A program made the translations under genes and the position numbers. From Sycobia sp. Sy_11 (taxonomy: Eukaryota > Arthropoda > Insecta > Hymenoptera > Epichrysomallidae): a stretch of 64,000 bases of DNA. The stretch spans positions 3,151,001 through 3,215,000 of the forward strand of contig JACCIC010000021.1 in assembly GCA_018907035.1 (NCBI GenBank), written 5' to 3'. The notes below the pieces were generated by a model, which was given only the letters and a program-made list of their open reading frames with translations, ran no database searches and was not told where the DNA came from. Positions 12,257-23,900 of the stretch are shown piece after piece (positions within the stretch are counted from its first letter, which is position 1; each line of letters begins with the position of its first letter).

Positions 12257-12586
12257 TATTGCAAGCGGTCCGCTGCGTTGGATCCAGAAAATTTCGGACA
12301 AGGGTCGCTCTAAGCAGCGATGACACACACCTTCGCGTACCGGACGACATGGTTTATCCTTTTATATTGGCCACAGTGCACATTCGAGTCGTCACGTACA
12401 CAAACCTCCGCCGCTATATAATGCGCGCCGCAACGCCGCGTCGTGTCGTATGCGACGCAAAATTTAACCTCAACCGATGACCCTTCTTTTTTATTTGCGT
12501 ACAACTCCAGCTCCAGAATGCCAGAACTGAGATCTGAGAGGGTAAGAGCTAGGTGCTAGAGCGAAAGCGAGAGAGAGAGCGAGAGC

Positions 12587-12623
<37 letters not shown>

Positions 12624-12840
12624 AGAGAGAGAGAGCGAGAGAGAGAGAGAGAGATAGCTGGAAAAAGAGAGCCTGCTGAATGAACCATCTAAATGCAACC
12701 TTGATCGTGCCACCTGGTAACACGAACTGAAAGTCTGCTGTTCTCCGAGCTCGACTCGAGATTTCGAGAGTCGTGATCGCTTGATTCGAGGCACGACCAC
12801 ACGGTCGCGGCCATCGCCCACCACATCAATCAGTGGTGAG
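12226..12840 (-). promoter_or_regulatory. GC-rich block with (GA)n, possible FPPS promoter / 5' UTR
   Basis: A roughly 600-bp block markedly richer in GC and CpG than its surroundings, containing a long interrupted GAGA tract at about 12560-12656. Its place directly upstream of the putative first FPPS exon suggests a promoter and 5' UTR; GAGA tracts are common in insect promoters. ORFs through the GA tract are low-complexity. Confidence 0.35.
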
Positions 12841-12842
12841 TA

Positions 12843-12896
12843 CGTAAATTACACGACGTAATAAATGTAATTTATTACGTCGTAATATATTTACGC
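12843..12896. repeat. 25-bp-arm stem-loop
   Basis: CGACGTAATAAAT and ATTTATTACGTCG face each other across three bases, and the pairing extends outward to TACGTAAAT/ATTTACG with one or two mismatches. Confidence 0.8.
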
Positions 12897-13165
12897 AAAA
12901 AGGTAAATTTGTTACATTTTTTCTCGTAACAAAACATTTGGTTTCAAAAATTTAAAATTTATTACACTTTGTTAAACCAAAGAAGATAGACGCTTATAGA
13001 AGAACACTTCTGTACAAATCGTTGGATCCAGTCTTTAGGTAACTTTTCGTAGTTGGGTTACACAACCACTGGAAAGCGCCACTATCGCCACCAGATATAT
13101 ATAGATATAGAAGCAATGTATGTCATGTAAACCTTATTCAGGTATATCTATATCTATTGGAGTCC

Positions 13166-13167
<2 letters not shown>

Positions 13168-13226
<59 letters not shown>
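13168..13226. repeat. (AT)n microsatellite
   Basis: About 29 AT dinucleotides. Imperfect inverted copies of an AGATATAGATA-type motif lie just upstream at 13095-13160. Confidence 0.9.
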
Positions 13227-13228
<2 letters not shown>

Positions 13229-14005
13229 AAAGTCTGAATATATAAACACTGCAATAGCAGCTGGCCTCATGGGTCGATGTGACCGGACAGGCCAGGTATA
13301 CCAGTGCAAAGCCGGTATGCATTCGATGGGCAAAGAAAATTTATGATCTGATTATACGATACTTCAAAAAAATTTTTTTCAAGGAAAAGTTCAATAGCTC
13401 CGTCTCGTGATCCCCTGAAAAATGTTACGATTATACGAAACACAGATACCTTCGAATACATTTTTTTCGAAAAATGATGATTGTAGAAAATAAACGTATA
13501 AATAAAACGCATAATATAAAAAATAAATTTTGATAAGTAAACTATTGTTTGAAATATACACTGAAAGAAAATTTGATAATTTTAAATAAATACATTTCTT
13601 GAAATTGAAAGAACAAAATATTTGTTTAATAGAAACAACTATTTTTAATTGTCAAAAATGTAAATTTAAATACATTAACTGATTTAGTTGATACTATTTT
13701 TTTTTAATTAAAAAAACATCATGAATTGTCTAAAAAATTTATTTAAATTAGCTAAATCAAATTAATTTTCTTAAATGCATTAAACTTAATTTTATATGTA
13801 TATCATTAATTTTAATATCTGGTTTGTTAAAAATAAAAATATTTCAAACAATTTCTCGCCAGATGGATCCAAGATTTTCAACTCTCCGGTTACAATACTT
13901 ATAAAAAGAATCTTAACACTTATGCTTATATATGTAAAATTTGAACGGCGGAGCTTTTGCGTTTCAAATTAAGTTACGTTTGGCTTCGTACAATACAAAT
14001 ATAAT

Positions 14006-14007
<2 letters not shown>

Positions 14008-14047
<40 letters not shown>

Positions 14048-14077
14048 CGCGCGCGAGCGCGTGTGTGCGTGTGTGTA

Positions 14078-14131
<54 letters not shown>
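14008..14131. repeat. (TG)n(CG)n(TA)n compound tract
   Basis: An almost uninterrupted alternating purine-pyrimidine stretch of about 120 bp: about 15 TG, then CG/AG-rich, then TG, then about 25 AT steps. The ORF across it is compositional. Confidence 0.95.
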
Positions 14132-14135
<4 letters not shown>

Positions 14136-16258
14136 CATTTTCTTGAGGTTTGTATAGTAACTACCTTTTTGTTCTGCGCACTCTTAATTTTTTAGAAAAT
14201 ATTTATATTTTGTTTACTTTTTGATCTAAAAGGTACGATGTATAGAAATTAAAACTATCTGTACAAATTACGAGAGAATGTTTCAAAATATCTCGAAAAA
14301 TGTAAGTAGAATGTGGTCGGATTTTGAAATTTTGAGCACAAGAGGGATAGAATTTTATTCATTAAAAGTTTAAGAGTTCATAAAAATATTTTGCAAGAAC
14401 TTGTATTTACAAATCATAAATAAATTAAAAAATTGAGCTAGAAATATATTTATATGAATCATTCTTTAACAAATCGCAAACCAATTTAAACTTGATATTT
14501 TATAATAGTATGTAATTTTTTATACTCTATACTTAGAAATTATGAATACGTATTTCAAGATTTTGCTTGAAAAATTGTTTTTTGCAAATATAAGATGAAT
14601 TTTTAAAAATTGCGTAGATTTACTCTAAAATCTCATACGTTTACTCAGAATATATTGATCGCATCTATTTCGAAATTATTCAAGTTACAGTTTATTCTAT
14701 AAACTAATTTGAAGGTGAATTATAAAAAAAGAATATTCATTGGTAAATTTTTTAAACATTGATAATTTTTTAACCATTGATAAATCTACTTTTAAAAATG
14801 ATGTGAGTATTAGATCAGAAGTTATCAAACATTTTCAGAATAAATAAGTTTTGTGGCGCGTGGCCGGCTAAACTTCAACTTTCCATACTAGTAGACAGAT
14901 TAACTTTATAAGTGATTGGGTTAACCAATATAAAAATATATAGATATTTAATCTTTAGAATATCGCACGTGTTCTTCATTCGATTATCTCACAAATCTAT
15001 TTTATCAAAATGTTGTGTCTATATATGTTAGATCAACAGTTATTAAATATATAAGATGCAGCAAGCTGAACGTGTGTCAAAATTTCTCACATGCTCGTAT
15101 ATATTTTCAAATTTTAATATTTATTATATTATATGATAGCTTGGATATGTTTATTGATTAGGTTTATGATTAGGACGATTAAAAGGCTTTTTGAATTCTC
15201 AAAATTGGTCGAGATTGTCACTTGCAATCGCAACGAAGATGATTTTCCTATTACTGGGAGATTGAGAACTATAGCGTTTGTCCCGTATCGGCACGTTGCA
15301 TAACTTGAACGCGGAAATATTTAATAACTTTTAAGTATTTGATCGAATAAATACACCAGCTTTTTTAAAAATGAATTTTGTAGATCAAAGAATACGAACG
15401 CAATAATATTTATCGCAATCGATTTCAGTTTGGTGCAAGTATGTTATGCACATTTGTTTAACAATTTCATTGTTTATACTTATAAGTTTTACCTATAAAA
15501 ATTTTTTAAAATTCGCTTTCAATGATTACATAACGAAGTATGTAAATGAACAATGTTCGGCATATATGCGATGAATATAGTTTGAGAATCAATTTCAAGC
15601 ATGTAAATTTACTTCAAGGTTTTGGAGTAAATCTACCAATAATTTTTAAAATTCATTTGTGGACATGTACGAAAAAAAATTTTTTCATCAAAATCCTAAA
15701 ATAGGCCTTCATTAATGTTATATTGGGAAGCTGCAAAAAATCCAGACGATTTTAAAATATCGAGTTATTTTCACGAAATTTGTGCAATTACTGCAAAAGA
15801 ATATCTCATATCGAGTTTTTGAAGACATTATACAAAATTAACTTGAAATAACAAAAGTTCCTGTTATAAATATATATATACGAGGATAGTTCGTAGAACT
15901 TGTAGGACAATTAAAATATTAAAATCATATATAGGAACTGTACATAAAAATTTTGTTAATTATGGAAACCTATATAGAAGAAAACTGTAACAACACAAAC
16001 AAATTAGTATAAACAGAAGTGTACTTGTATTAAACATTTCTTATCAAAATTTGTCATTGTTATATCTTTATTTGATTGATAGAAAGTGTAGTGGCTTCAT
16101 ACTACAGCAAATTAAAAAATTATTTTTCATTTTTTATTTTTAACTGCATTTACAAATATATTTCCACTATTTCAGTCAAATGTAAATTAGTATAGATAGT
16201 ATATTAATAAAGATTTGAATAACATGTTATCAAATTCTCTTCGAATGTTCAATATCTA

Positions 16259-16312
<54 letters not shown>

Positions 16313-16590
16313 ATCGGATATATAGGTACTTAAATAACATAAATTAACTATTGGTTTACACAAAAATGTTTAAGTCCAGCAAAAACATGTCTGGCACAAA
16401 TAGGCTCGACTTGCTAATCAAAGCGCTGGAAAGAAAAATTGGATCACCGTTATAAATTATGTTTTGTATTACTTTAAACTTACTTTATACAAAAATATAA
16501 AATAAGGCAAGTGTAAAATATTGGACATTCTATTCATTTAAAAACTCTTCGCTATGTCATGTGTTGTATTTATATAAATGATATTTTTTT
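14132..16590. other. Gene-free AT-rich DNA with a diverged inverted repeat
   Basis: No coding sequence was found. Segments at about 14560-14690 and 15560-15700 resemble each other in opposite orientation; both carry GTAGATTTACTC (inverted on the right) next to an AATTTTTAAAA block. They may be the ends of an old, eroded element of about 1.1 kb. An (AT)n tract lies at 16259-16308. Confidence 0.5.
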
Positions 16591-17690
16591 CTAATTAGAC
16601 TTCACAGTTTCACGTAAAGATTCTTCATTCTTCAAAAAAAAATTCTAACCTAAGATAGTAATAAAATTACTTTTCAGGATTATATTAAATTGAATTTAAT
16701 TCAAACAACAGAAAGTATTGAAATCAATTTATGCATAGTCACGTATCTATTAATATACCTGAATACCAATTCGTGTAAGTTTCGAAATTCGTACGTATTA
16801 TTGTTCAATATAAAAAGTTGGTCATTAAAAATGTGCCTATGCCCTAACTTATTTATAATGTGGGAATACAGTACTGTGAAAATATAATTTAAAAATTATT
16901 TTGACATGTACTTGCGGGTCCGTCTTTGAAAAGTTTTTTGGTAAACAAGAGAATTATAGGTACTAAATTATTCCATTTCTTTTTCAAAATACCTACTCAT
17001 ATAAAATTACACTGGGGATCTGTTCACTCTGTGAAATCATTGGACACTTTGATACGAGTCATTTGAAAATTGTTTAAAATTAGTTTAAATGACTTGTAAT
17101 AATTGAAATCATTTGTTATGAAAATTATTAGAAATAATTTGGAAATTAGTTGAAAACCAGTTTTCAGATTCAATAAATTGTACTTTCTAATATATTATAA
17201 AATATATTAAATTATTCAATGTCTTTTCAAAATACATTCGCAAATATTCAACCTACAATTAATTAATTTTAATTCATTCGATGGACTGGGAACTATAATT
17301 TATTTTGCGTACTTTTCTGTAAAAAACACTGTTCCACAATATTTTTTAATCATTTAAATTACGATAACTGTTCAAAGACAGGCCCGCAAGTACATGTCCA
17401 AATAATTTTTAAATTACATTTTCGTAGTACTGTACTGTCATGTTATACATAAGTGAGTGCACGTTTTTTATTGAATGATAATATGTAAGAATTTCGAAAT
17501 TTACACGCATTGGTACTCATACATATTTACATATACTTGACTATGTAAAAATTAATTTTAATACTTTCTTTTGTTTAAATTAGAAATAATTGAATATAAT
17601 CCTGAAATATTATTTTATTTCTATCTTAGGCTATAACATTTTTTTTAAAAATGAAGAATATTTACGTGTGACTGTGATGTCTAATTGGGA
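16591..17690. repeat. 1.1-kb foldback element
   Basis: Left arm 16591-16935 and right arm 17367-17690 are reverse complements over about 330 bp with scattered mismatches. Landmarks: CTAATTAGAC at the left end against GTCTAATTGG at the right end, and GTACTTGCGGG (left inner end) against CCCGCAAGTAC (right inner end). The 430-bp centre contains runs of CATTTGAAA-type repeats and a TTACACTGGGG motif. A relative of this centre lies at 51930-52170 in the opposite orientation. No protein is encoded; the short ORF at 16690-16887 is part of the arm. Confidence 0.88.
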
Positions 17691-17718
17691 AAAAATATAA
17701 TTTATTATAAATATAATA

Positions 17719-19009
17719 TTAGGAGTGTGAATAAGTCTTTCCCGTTTTTTGTAAGAGATGGCGCCACCAATACTGTGCGAGTATTCAATAGTTACATATG
17801 TCATAATCAAAGCTTATTCATATGTCAACAATTCCATACTAACACATTAGTTAAAATTTTTTCGCATCATAAATTTTTGATATCGTGAAAATGTCGAAAT
17901 TTGAGCCGAGTCGACGTCATTTGCGAGAAGTTTCACTTTATTGGTTCAATTTGAAGAAATCTGCTGCCGAGACGCATCGATTGCTTCAGGAGGCTTATGG
18001 AGAAGGTTGTGTCGATGATTCAAGTGTTCGCGGATGGTTTCGACGCTTCAAAAGCGGTGATTTCGACGTGGAAGACAAGGAGCGTTCCGGGCGGCCGCAA
18101 ATCTTTGAAGATCGAGAATTGGCGACTTTGCTTGATGAAGATTCTTGTCAAACGCAAGAAGAACTTGCTGAAGCATTGGGGGTTGACCGAACAACCATTT
18201 CCAAGCGTTTGAAAGCCATGGGAATGATCCAAAAGCAAAGAAATTGGGTGCCGTACGAACTGAAGCTGAGAGACGTCGAACGGCGTTTTTTCACTTGCGA
18301 ACAGCTGCTTCAGCGACATAAAAGAAAGGGTTTTCTGCATCGTATCGTGACTGGCGATGAAAAGTGGATACGTTACGATAATCCGAAGCGAAGAAAATCA
18401 TGGGGACTACCCGGCCATGCATCATCATCGACGGCCAAGCCAAATATTCATGGCGCCAAGCTCATGCTCTGTATATGGTGGGACCAGCTAGGTGTGGTTT
18501 ACTATGAGCTTCTGAAACCGAATGAAAGGATCACAGGCGAGGTCTATCGACGACAATTGATGCGTTTGAGCCACGCACTGCGAGAAAAACGGCCACAATA
18601 CTCCGGCAGGCACGACAAAGTTATTTTGCAACATGACAATGCTCGCCCACATGTTGCACCGCCGGTGAAAACATACTTAGAAACGCTCAAATGGGAAGTC
18701 CTACCCCACCCGCCGTATAGTCCAGACGTTGCTCCGTCTGATTACCATCTCTTCAGATCGATGACGCATGGCCTGGCTGACCAGCACTTCCATTCCTACG
18801 AGGAAGCCAAAAAATGGGTGGATGACTGGATAGAGGCCAAACCGGTCGAATTTTTTCGCAACGGGATTCGTATGTTGCCAGAAAGATGGGAAAAAGTTGT
18901 AGCTAGCGATGGCCAATACTTTCAATAATTCATTTGTAACCATTTTTTCACAATAAAGGCTCAAAATTTGAAAAAAAAAAAAACGGGAAAGACTTATTCA
19001 CATACCTGA
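17719..19009 (+). mobile_element. Complete mariner transposon
   Basis: A 1291-bp Tc1/mariner element. Its ends TTAGGAGTGTGAATAAGTC (left) and, read from the other side, TCAGGTATGTGAATAAGTC (right) share the stretch GTGAATAAGTCTTTCCCG. It is flanked by TA at 17717-17718 and 19010-19011, the expected target duplication. Size and layout are those of a full mariner. The two ends differ at a few positions of the outer 10 bp. It landed 28 bp from the edge of the 1.1-kb foldback. Confidence 0.95.
17891..18928 (+). CDS. Mariner transposase, intact
   Basis: A single-exon ORF of 345 aa, the usual mariner length, starting at the ATG of MSKFEPSRRH. The N-terminal third has two helix-turn-helix regions (about residues 10-55 and 75-115, the second including TTISKRLKAMGM) and the linker motif WVPYEL. 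The catalytic triad is complete: TGDEKWI, HDNARPH, and YSPDVAPSDYHLF with 34 residues between the second and third Asp (DD34D). No frameshift or stop is present, so this copy may encode a working cut-and-paste transposase acting on its own ~28-bp ends. The protein resembles the mariner subgroup widespread in insects, but I do not assign a subfamily. Codon use is richer in GC than the surrounding DNA, consistent with recent arrival. Confidence 0.96.
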   Translation: MSKFEPSRRHLREVSLYWFNLKKSAAETHRLLQEAYGEGCVDDSSVRGWFRRFKSGDFDVEDKERSGRPQIFEDRELATLLDEDSCQTQEELAEALGVDRTTISKRLKAMGMIQKQRNWVPYELKLRDVERRFFTCEQLLQRHKRKGFLHRIVTGDEKWIRYDNPKRRKSWGLPGHASSSTAKPNIHGAKLMLCIWWDQLGVVYYELLKPNERITGEVYRRQLMRLSHALREKRPQYSGRHDKVILQHDNARPHVAPPVKTYLETLKWEVLPHPPYSPDVAPSDYHLFRSMTHGLADQHFHSYEEAKKWVDDWIEAKPVEFFRNGIRMLPERWEKVVASDGQYFQ

Positions 19010-19202
19010 TACCTTATAGAGAAGAGCTTCTGAATGATTCAAATGTCTAATACACTATACTTGCCTTATTTTATACTTTTGTATAATGTACTTTTAAAGA
19101 GATAATACAGTCCTTTGATAGATCAACTAACTATTTAGTTAAAACTAAAATACGTTAAGCACATTATAGTTATTTAGTTTATGTATAATGGTTAATTATT
19201 AA

Positions 19203-19289
19203 GTGAGTCAAACCTAAGAATTATTTCTTCTGCTTAAGAAATAATTCGTTGTAACAAGTAAATATTTAGTCAATAAAGTTTGACTCTTC
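19203..19289. repeat. Small nested stem-loop, possible mini-MITE
   Basis: GAGTCAAAC at 19206 faces GTTTGACTC near 19284. Inside them GAATTATTTCTT faces AAGAAATAATTC across six bases. Confidence 0.5.
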
Positions 19290-19536
19290 TATAAATACTT
19301 TAATTTATTAAAAAAAGCAGTTTTTTCACTTATGCAATAGTTATGTAATTTTACTAAATGTTTGTAACAAATATTTAGTTGTTTTAAAGAAAGATTGCTT
19401 TGCTTTTTGTAATTTTTTAACCGATATTTCATTTATTCCCTTTTGCTAAATAGTTAGTTAACTTTACTAATTGCTCTTATTAAAAGTAACAAACATTTAT
19501 TTCAATTTAATTGCTTGTTTCTACAAAAATGAGTTT

Positions 19537-20291
19537 TTAATACCGCATGATTTGACGCAAAAAAACCTGGACCGAATCAACGCCTGCGATATGCTGCTGA
19601 AACGGAACGAACTCGACTCATTTTTGAAGTGGATTGTGACTGGCGACGAAAAATGGATCACATACGACAATATCAAGCGAAAACGGTCGTGGTCCAAGGC
19701 CGGTGGACCGTCCCAAACAGTGGCCAAGTCGAAATTGACGGCCAGGAAGGTTTTGCTGAGTGTTTGGTGGAATTGGAATGAAATCATAGACTATGAGCTG
19801 CTCCCATATGGCCAGACACTTAATTCTACCATCTACTGTGAACAACTGGACCGCGTGAAGCAGGTTATCGACGAGAAGCGTTTACAATTGGCCAAAAGGA
19901 AGGGTGTAGTGTTCCATGAGGGCAATGCCAGACCGCACACTTCGTTGATGACTCGTCAGAAGCTACGGGAGTTCGGATGGGAGGTTTTATCGCATCCACC
20001 ATATAGCCCGGACATAGCGCTAAGTGATTACCACCTGTTCCTGTCCATGTCGAACGCCCTTGGTGATGTAAAATTGGACTCAAAAGAGGCTTGTGCAAAG
20101 TGGCTGTCCGAGTTCTTCGCAAATAAGGAGAGGAGTTTCTACGAGAGGGGTATTATGAAGTTGCCGTCTAGATGGAAACAGATTATCGAACAAAACTGCA
20201 CATATTTGAAGTAAATCCCAGCACTGTAACACTTTTTATAAAGCATTGAATGAAGAGCAAAAAAGCGGAAGGGAGATATTTGACAACCTAA
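19537..20291 (+). mobile_element. 5'-truncated mariner with inactivated transposase
   Basis: The reading frame to 20214 encodes the C-terminal two thirds of a mariner transposase of a different lineage from its neighbour, beginning near FLIPHDLT. The DNA-binding N-terminus and the 5' inverted repeat are missing. The first catalytic motif TGDEKWI and the third (YSPDIALSDYHLF) are present. The second reads FHEGNARPH, where the family has an Asp at the Gly position, so the triad is broken. It ends in the family-typical YERGIMKLPSRWKQIIEQN block. A 3' inverted repeat is visible: read from the right end it starts TTAGGTTGTC and continues as a GC-rich block to about 20258, followed by TA. The remarkably open frame (about 225 codons) is unusual for a dead copy. 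Confidence 0.9.
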
Positions 20292-20609
20292 TATATTTAC
20301 AATTATACACTCTATACACATATGTTATATATAAACGTCGCTATACATATACTATACATTATTTGCAGAATAATTCGCACACTTATAATTATGAACATGG
20401 TTAGAAAAGATGCTTAAACCCTTAAATACAAATCAGATGTGTTTTTTGTCACTTGCGAGTTATAGGGCAGCCGCCTAGTGCCTACTATTCATGATGTATG
20501 TATAATGGAAGGTCCATTCAACATGACTGTGAAATAAGCGCACAGTCTTATTAAGTAGGTGCTCGTTTTAATTATTTATTTTGTATTCAAATCAAAATAT
20601 ACTATTTAA

Positions 20610-20658
<49 letters not shown>

Positions 20659-20930
20659 AATTTTTACTGTTGCTAGTAAAATTGATATTCTTAACAGAAA
20701 ATATGTTCGCAATTTAAATTTAATAAACTAAAAATAATAAAATTTGAAATGAAAATAATCAATTTTTTTTCTAATAATAATAGTATAAAAAGAGGAAGTT
20801 AATAACAACAACGAGCAAATTTTTTTCAATATCTGTATAATACACTATCTTTACAATGCAGAGAAATTAATTAATACACATTTAAAGAAATATAATATTT
20901 TGAATAAAATTTTATTTTGAAGCTTCTATT
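20292..20930. other. Gene-free AT-rich DNA
   Basis: Holds an (AT)n tract at about 20616-20655; nothing else recognised. Confidence 0.6.
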
Positions 20931-20934
20931 ATTT

Positions 20935-23900
20935 TCAATAATCTGATATTTTTAAAACGTTATGCATGCTTTTATATAATATTAGATAAATTCGATACCA
21001 ATTTTTTTGTATGTAGTAATAACCATTGGATAAAAGTTTTATAGTAGAAACAGAACAACTTTCTACTTTTAATTTGTTTAAGACATTGTGTCTTATATTA
21101 TTGTAGTCGTATATTTTAAATGCTGCAAAGTTCATATCATAAAAACAGTCTAAAAATTGGTGACATAAAATAAAAAAATTATGTTCTTGTACTATAATTT
21201 CAGAAACTATAAAAAATTCAGGGCCTTCCTCTGAAAATTGAACTAAAATAATATGTTTACTTATTCTCTTTCCATTAACTTTTATCCAGTTGGTTACTGT
21301 GATTTCAGTTTTATTCAAGAATATGTTCGAATATTTTTCATAATTTTTTATATCGAAAATAGACATTTCTTTTTCTTACTCATTTCATGAGAAGTATAAT
21401 CTAATTTGTGATTAAAAAATCTGCAATTCTGTTCAATTTGATATTTAATAGTCACAGTCTTGTTGATATTTAATCTACTTGCAGTTGATTTTCCACATTA
21501 TATAAATATTAATAAATTAATAAATATCTTTTCCACATTTATGTTTTGCCTCAAATCTTAGACAGCATATTCTTGACAGAGGTCCAACGAATTCCATTAT
21601 ACGAGGATAATGAAGTAAAACATGATGCTTCGGTTTTATGGAATTCGGAAATATTTCTTCAAGGAATGACAAGTATTCTTCAATTAATACGGTTAAATAT
21701 TTATGTGTGTTGTAAAGAATATGTATACTAAATACAATAGTTGCCAAGTTTCATTACCTTCTGGTATTTTATGACCAATTATTAAGAAAAAATTATGTAT
21801 GAAGCATCGGATTTCAGACGAGGACATAACAATGTAATTATTTTTTAAATGAGACTCTTGAATTTCAACGGGCTTATTAATGCTATATTTATAGCCATAA
21901 TCAAAAGATATAATTCTATAGTTTAATTCGTCTAAATTGAAAAATTTATCTTTATAAATAAATTATTTAATAATAAGTGCCAGATCATATCGAGCTATAC
22001 CTTCAAGTATATCATGCATAGCATCAACGCCAACATTACTTGTGACATGAAATCTTTTTAATTTATGAAAAATGTAGTCTTCTTTTAAATCCGATAATTT
22101 AGAATTTCCACAAGCTAATAGTGATTCATAATTTTTTTTATCCCTGATTATGCATTGATATTCATTAAAAATGCTATTTATTTCGTTTCTATAAATTAAG
22201 CAAAATGACAAAAATAATTCGCTTTAAAGCTCTCTAAAAAGCCCAAAATTGAGTGCTGATCGAGATTATCTCCTACATTTATTACGATTTCAAAATGCAA
22301 TTGTTTTTCTATACTATCATTAAATTGGAGCTTAATTCCAACTTCTTGCAAATAACATAATTCATGTATTATTCGATTAAAAACAATTTCTTTTTTTAAA
22401 AAATCTCTGTCAAGTGTATTAAACTATGAAAAAACGAATATATTGTCCAGCTTTGACTGAAATCTTTCTGGTAAACTAGGAATACTTTTATATACAAAGC
22501 TCCTGTTTTAGCAATTACTTTGTGTGTTGCTAAAGGGTTATTATTTTCGTAATCGTCGTAATACAATACTAATGGAAAAAATTATTTTATCTATATTAGA
22601 ATAATTACTTTTCCAGTATTTTCCTTGTATTAAATTTGAAATAATTTCTGAATCTTTTTTTAATAAATTAACGAATTCTATAGTTTCGTAAAAAATATTA
22701 TCCAATTCAAAGAAGTTCTTTAATACTGTTCGCAAAGGAATCGCCGGAATATTTACTCGTACAAATTTCATTGCATAAGAAGTTCCTTCCATGCGAAATT
22801 CTCGACTTTCAACAATTTCACCAATACTTATTGGCTATACAAATATTTTTTATCTTTTAAAATGCTTTAAAGACTTATATTTGGTATCAAAGGAATCGAG
22901 AAAATTAAATGCATTTTCAAAAATTCGTTTCAATTTTACTTTCTCCTTTTTATAGATTTCCCATTTCTGGACGTCATCCGCAATTATTTTTTTTAATGCT
23001 CTACAAACATCTCTTGTATCATTTACTATAGATTGTACTCTATTCGGTTAATATCACTATATCGGTATATCTTGCTCATATAAGAAAGGCCTAAGTTATC
23101 TAGTAAATCACTGTTATCATCTCCTCCATTGCATTCTGAATTATTCTCCAATAAAATATTATAATTCGAATGATCAGAATCGCTTCCATAACTTAATTCT
23201 TGTATATAATAACTATTGTTAATTGGATTTTCTGCCGGACTTTGTTGATTTTCATAAAAATCAGAAATACAAAAATTATTTAATTTAGAATACACTGAAC
23301 CTCTGCACAAAGTAGAATTTTGCTGAGTTGGTAGTAAGTTAAATGTTGTAATTACCGTTTATAATAACCATTCTCAAAAATATCGTGCTTTGATTTTATA
23401 TATTGTAGAAAAGAATGCATTATCGAATATGATCTGTCACAATTATCAAAAATACATTTATAATTATGAGCATCTTGATGAACATTTTTTATATGACTTA
23501 GTCAACTGTTTTTATCCTTATAATTAGAGAAATAAAATGAACATTTATTCATTGTAATTTGATGTTTCTTGTAATAAATACTGATTAATATGTCCTAATA
23601 ATATATTTCATGAAACGTTATTTATATCGTTAGGCAAATGGAGTTGAAACAAGCACTTTTGAATAAAATACCATATCGTTAAAGAATTGGTTGGATAATG
23701 GTAATGGAAAGCAAAAAAGACTTGTAAAGCTAACACTATTGCTTCTAAGTACTTTTTTCTTTTATATTGTTGACGATTTATAATTACTATATATTCAGAA
23801 ATAGAAAATAGCTCCCCAATAGAAACAATCAGTGGTTGGAAGGTTTGATTATTTTGTTTTAACTTTTCTTGAAATTCAGTCACAGATGGTTCTAAATCCG

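Noticed and set aside
17885..17890. Upstream GTG start for the mariner transposase
   Set aside because: Animal genes start at ATG; the ATG at 17891 gives the family-typical MSKF... start and length.
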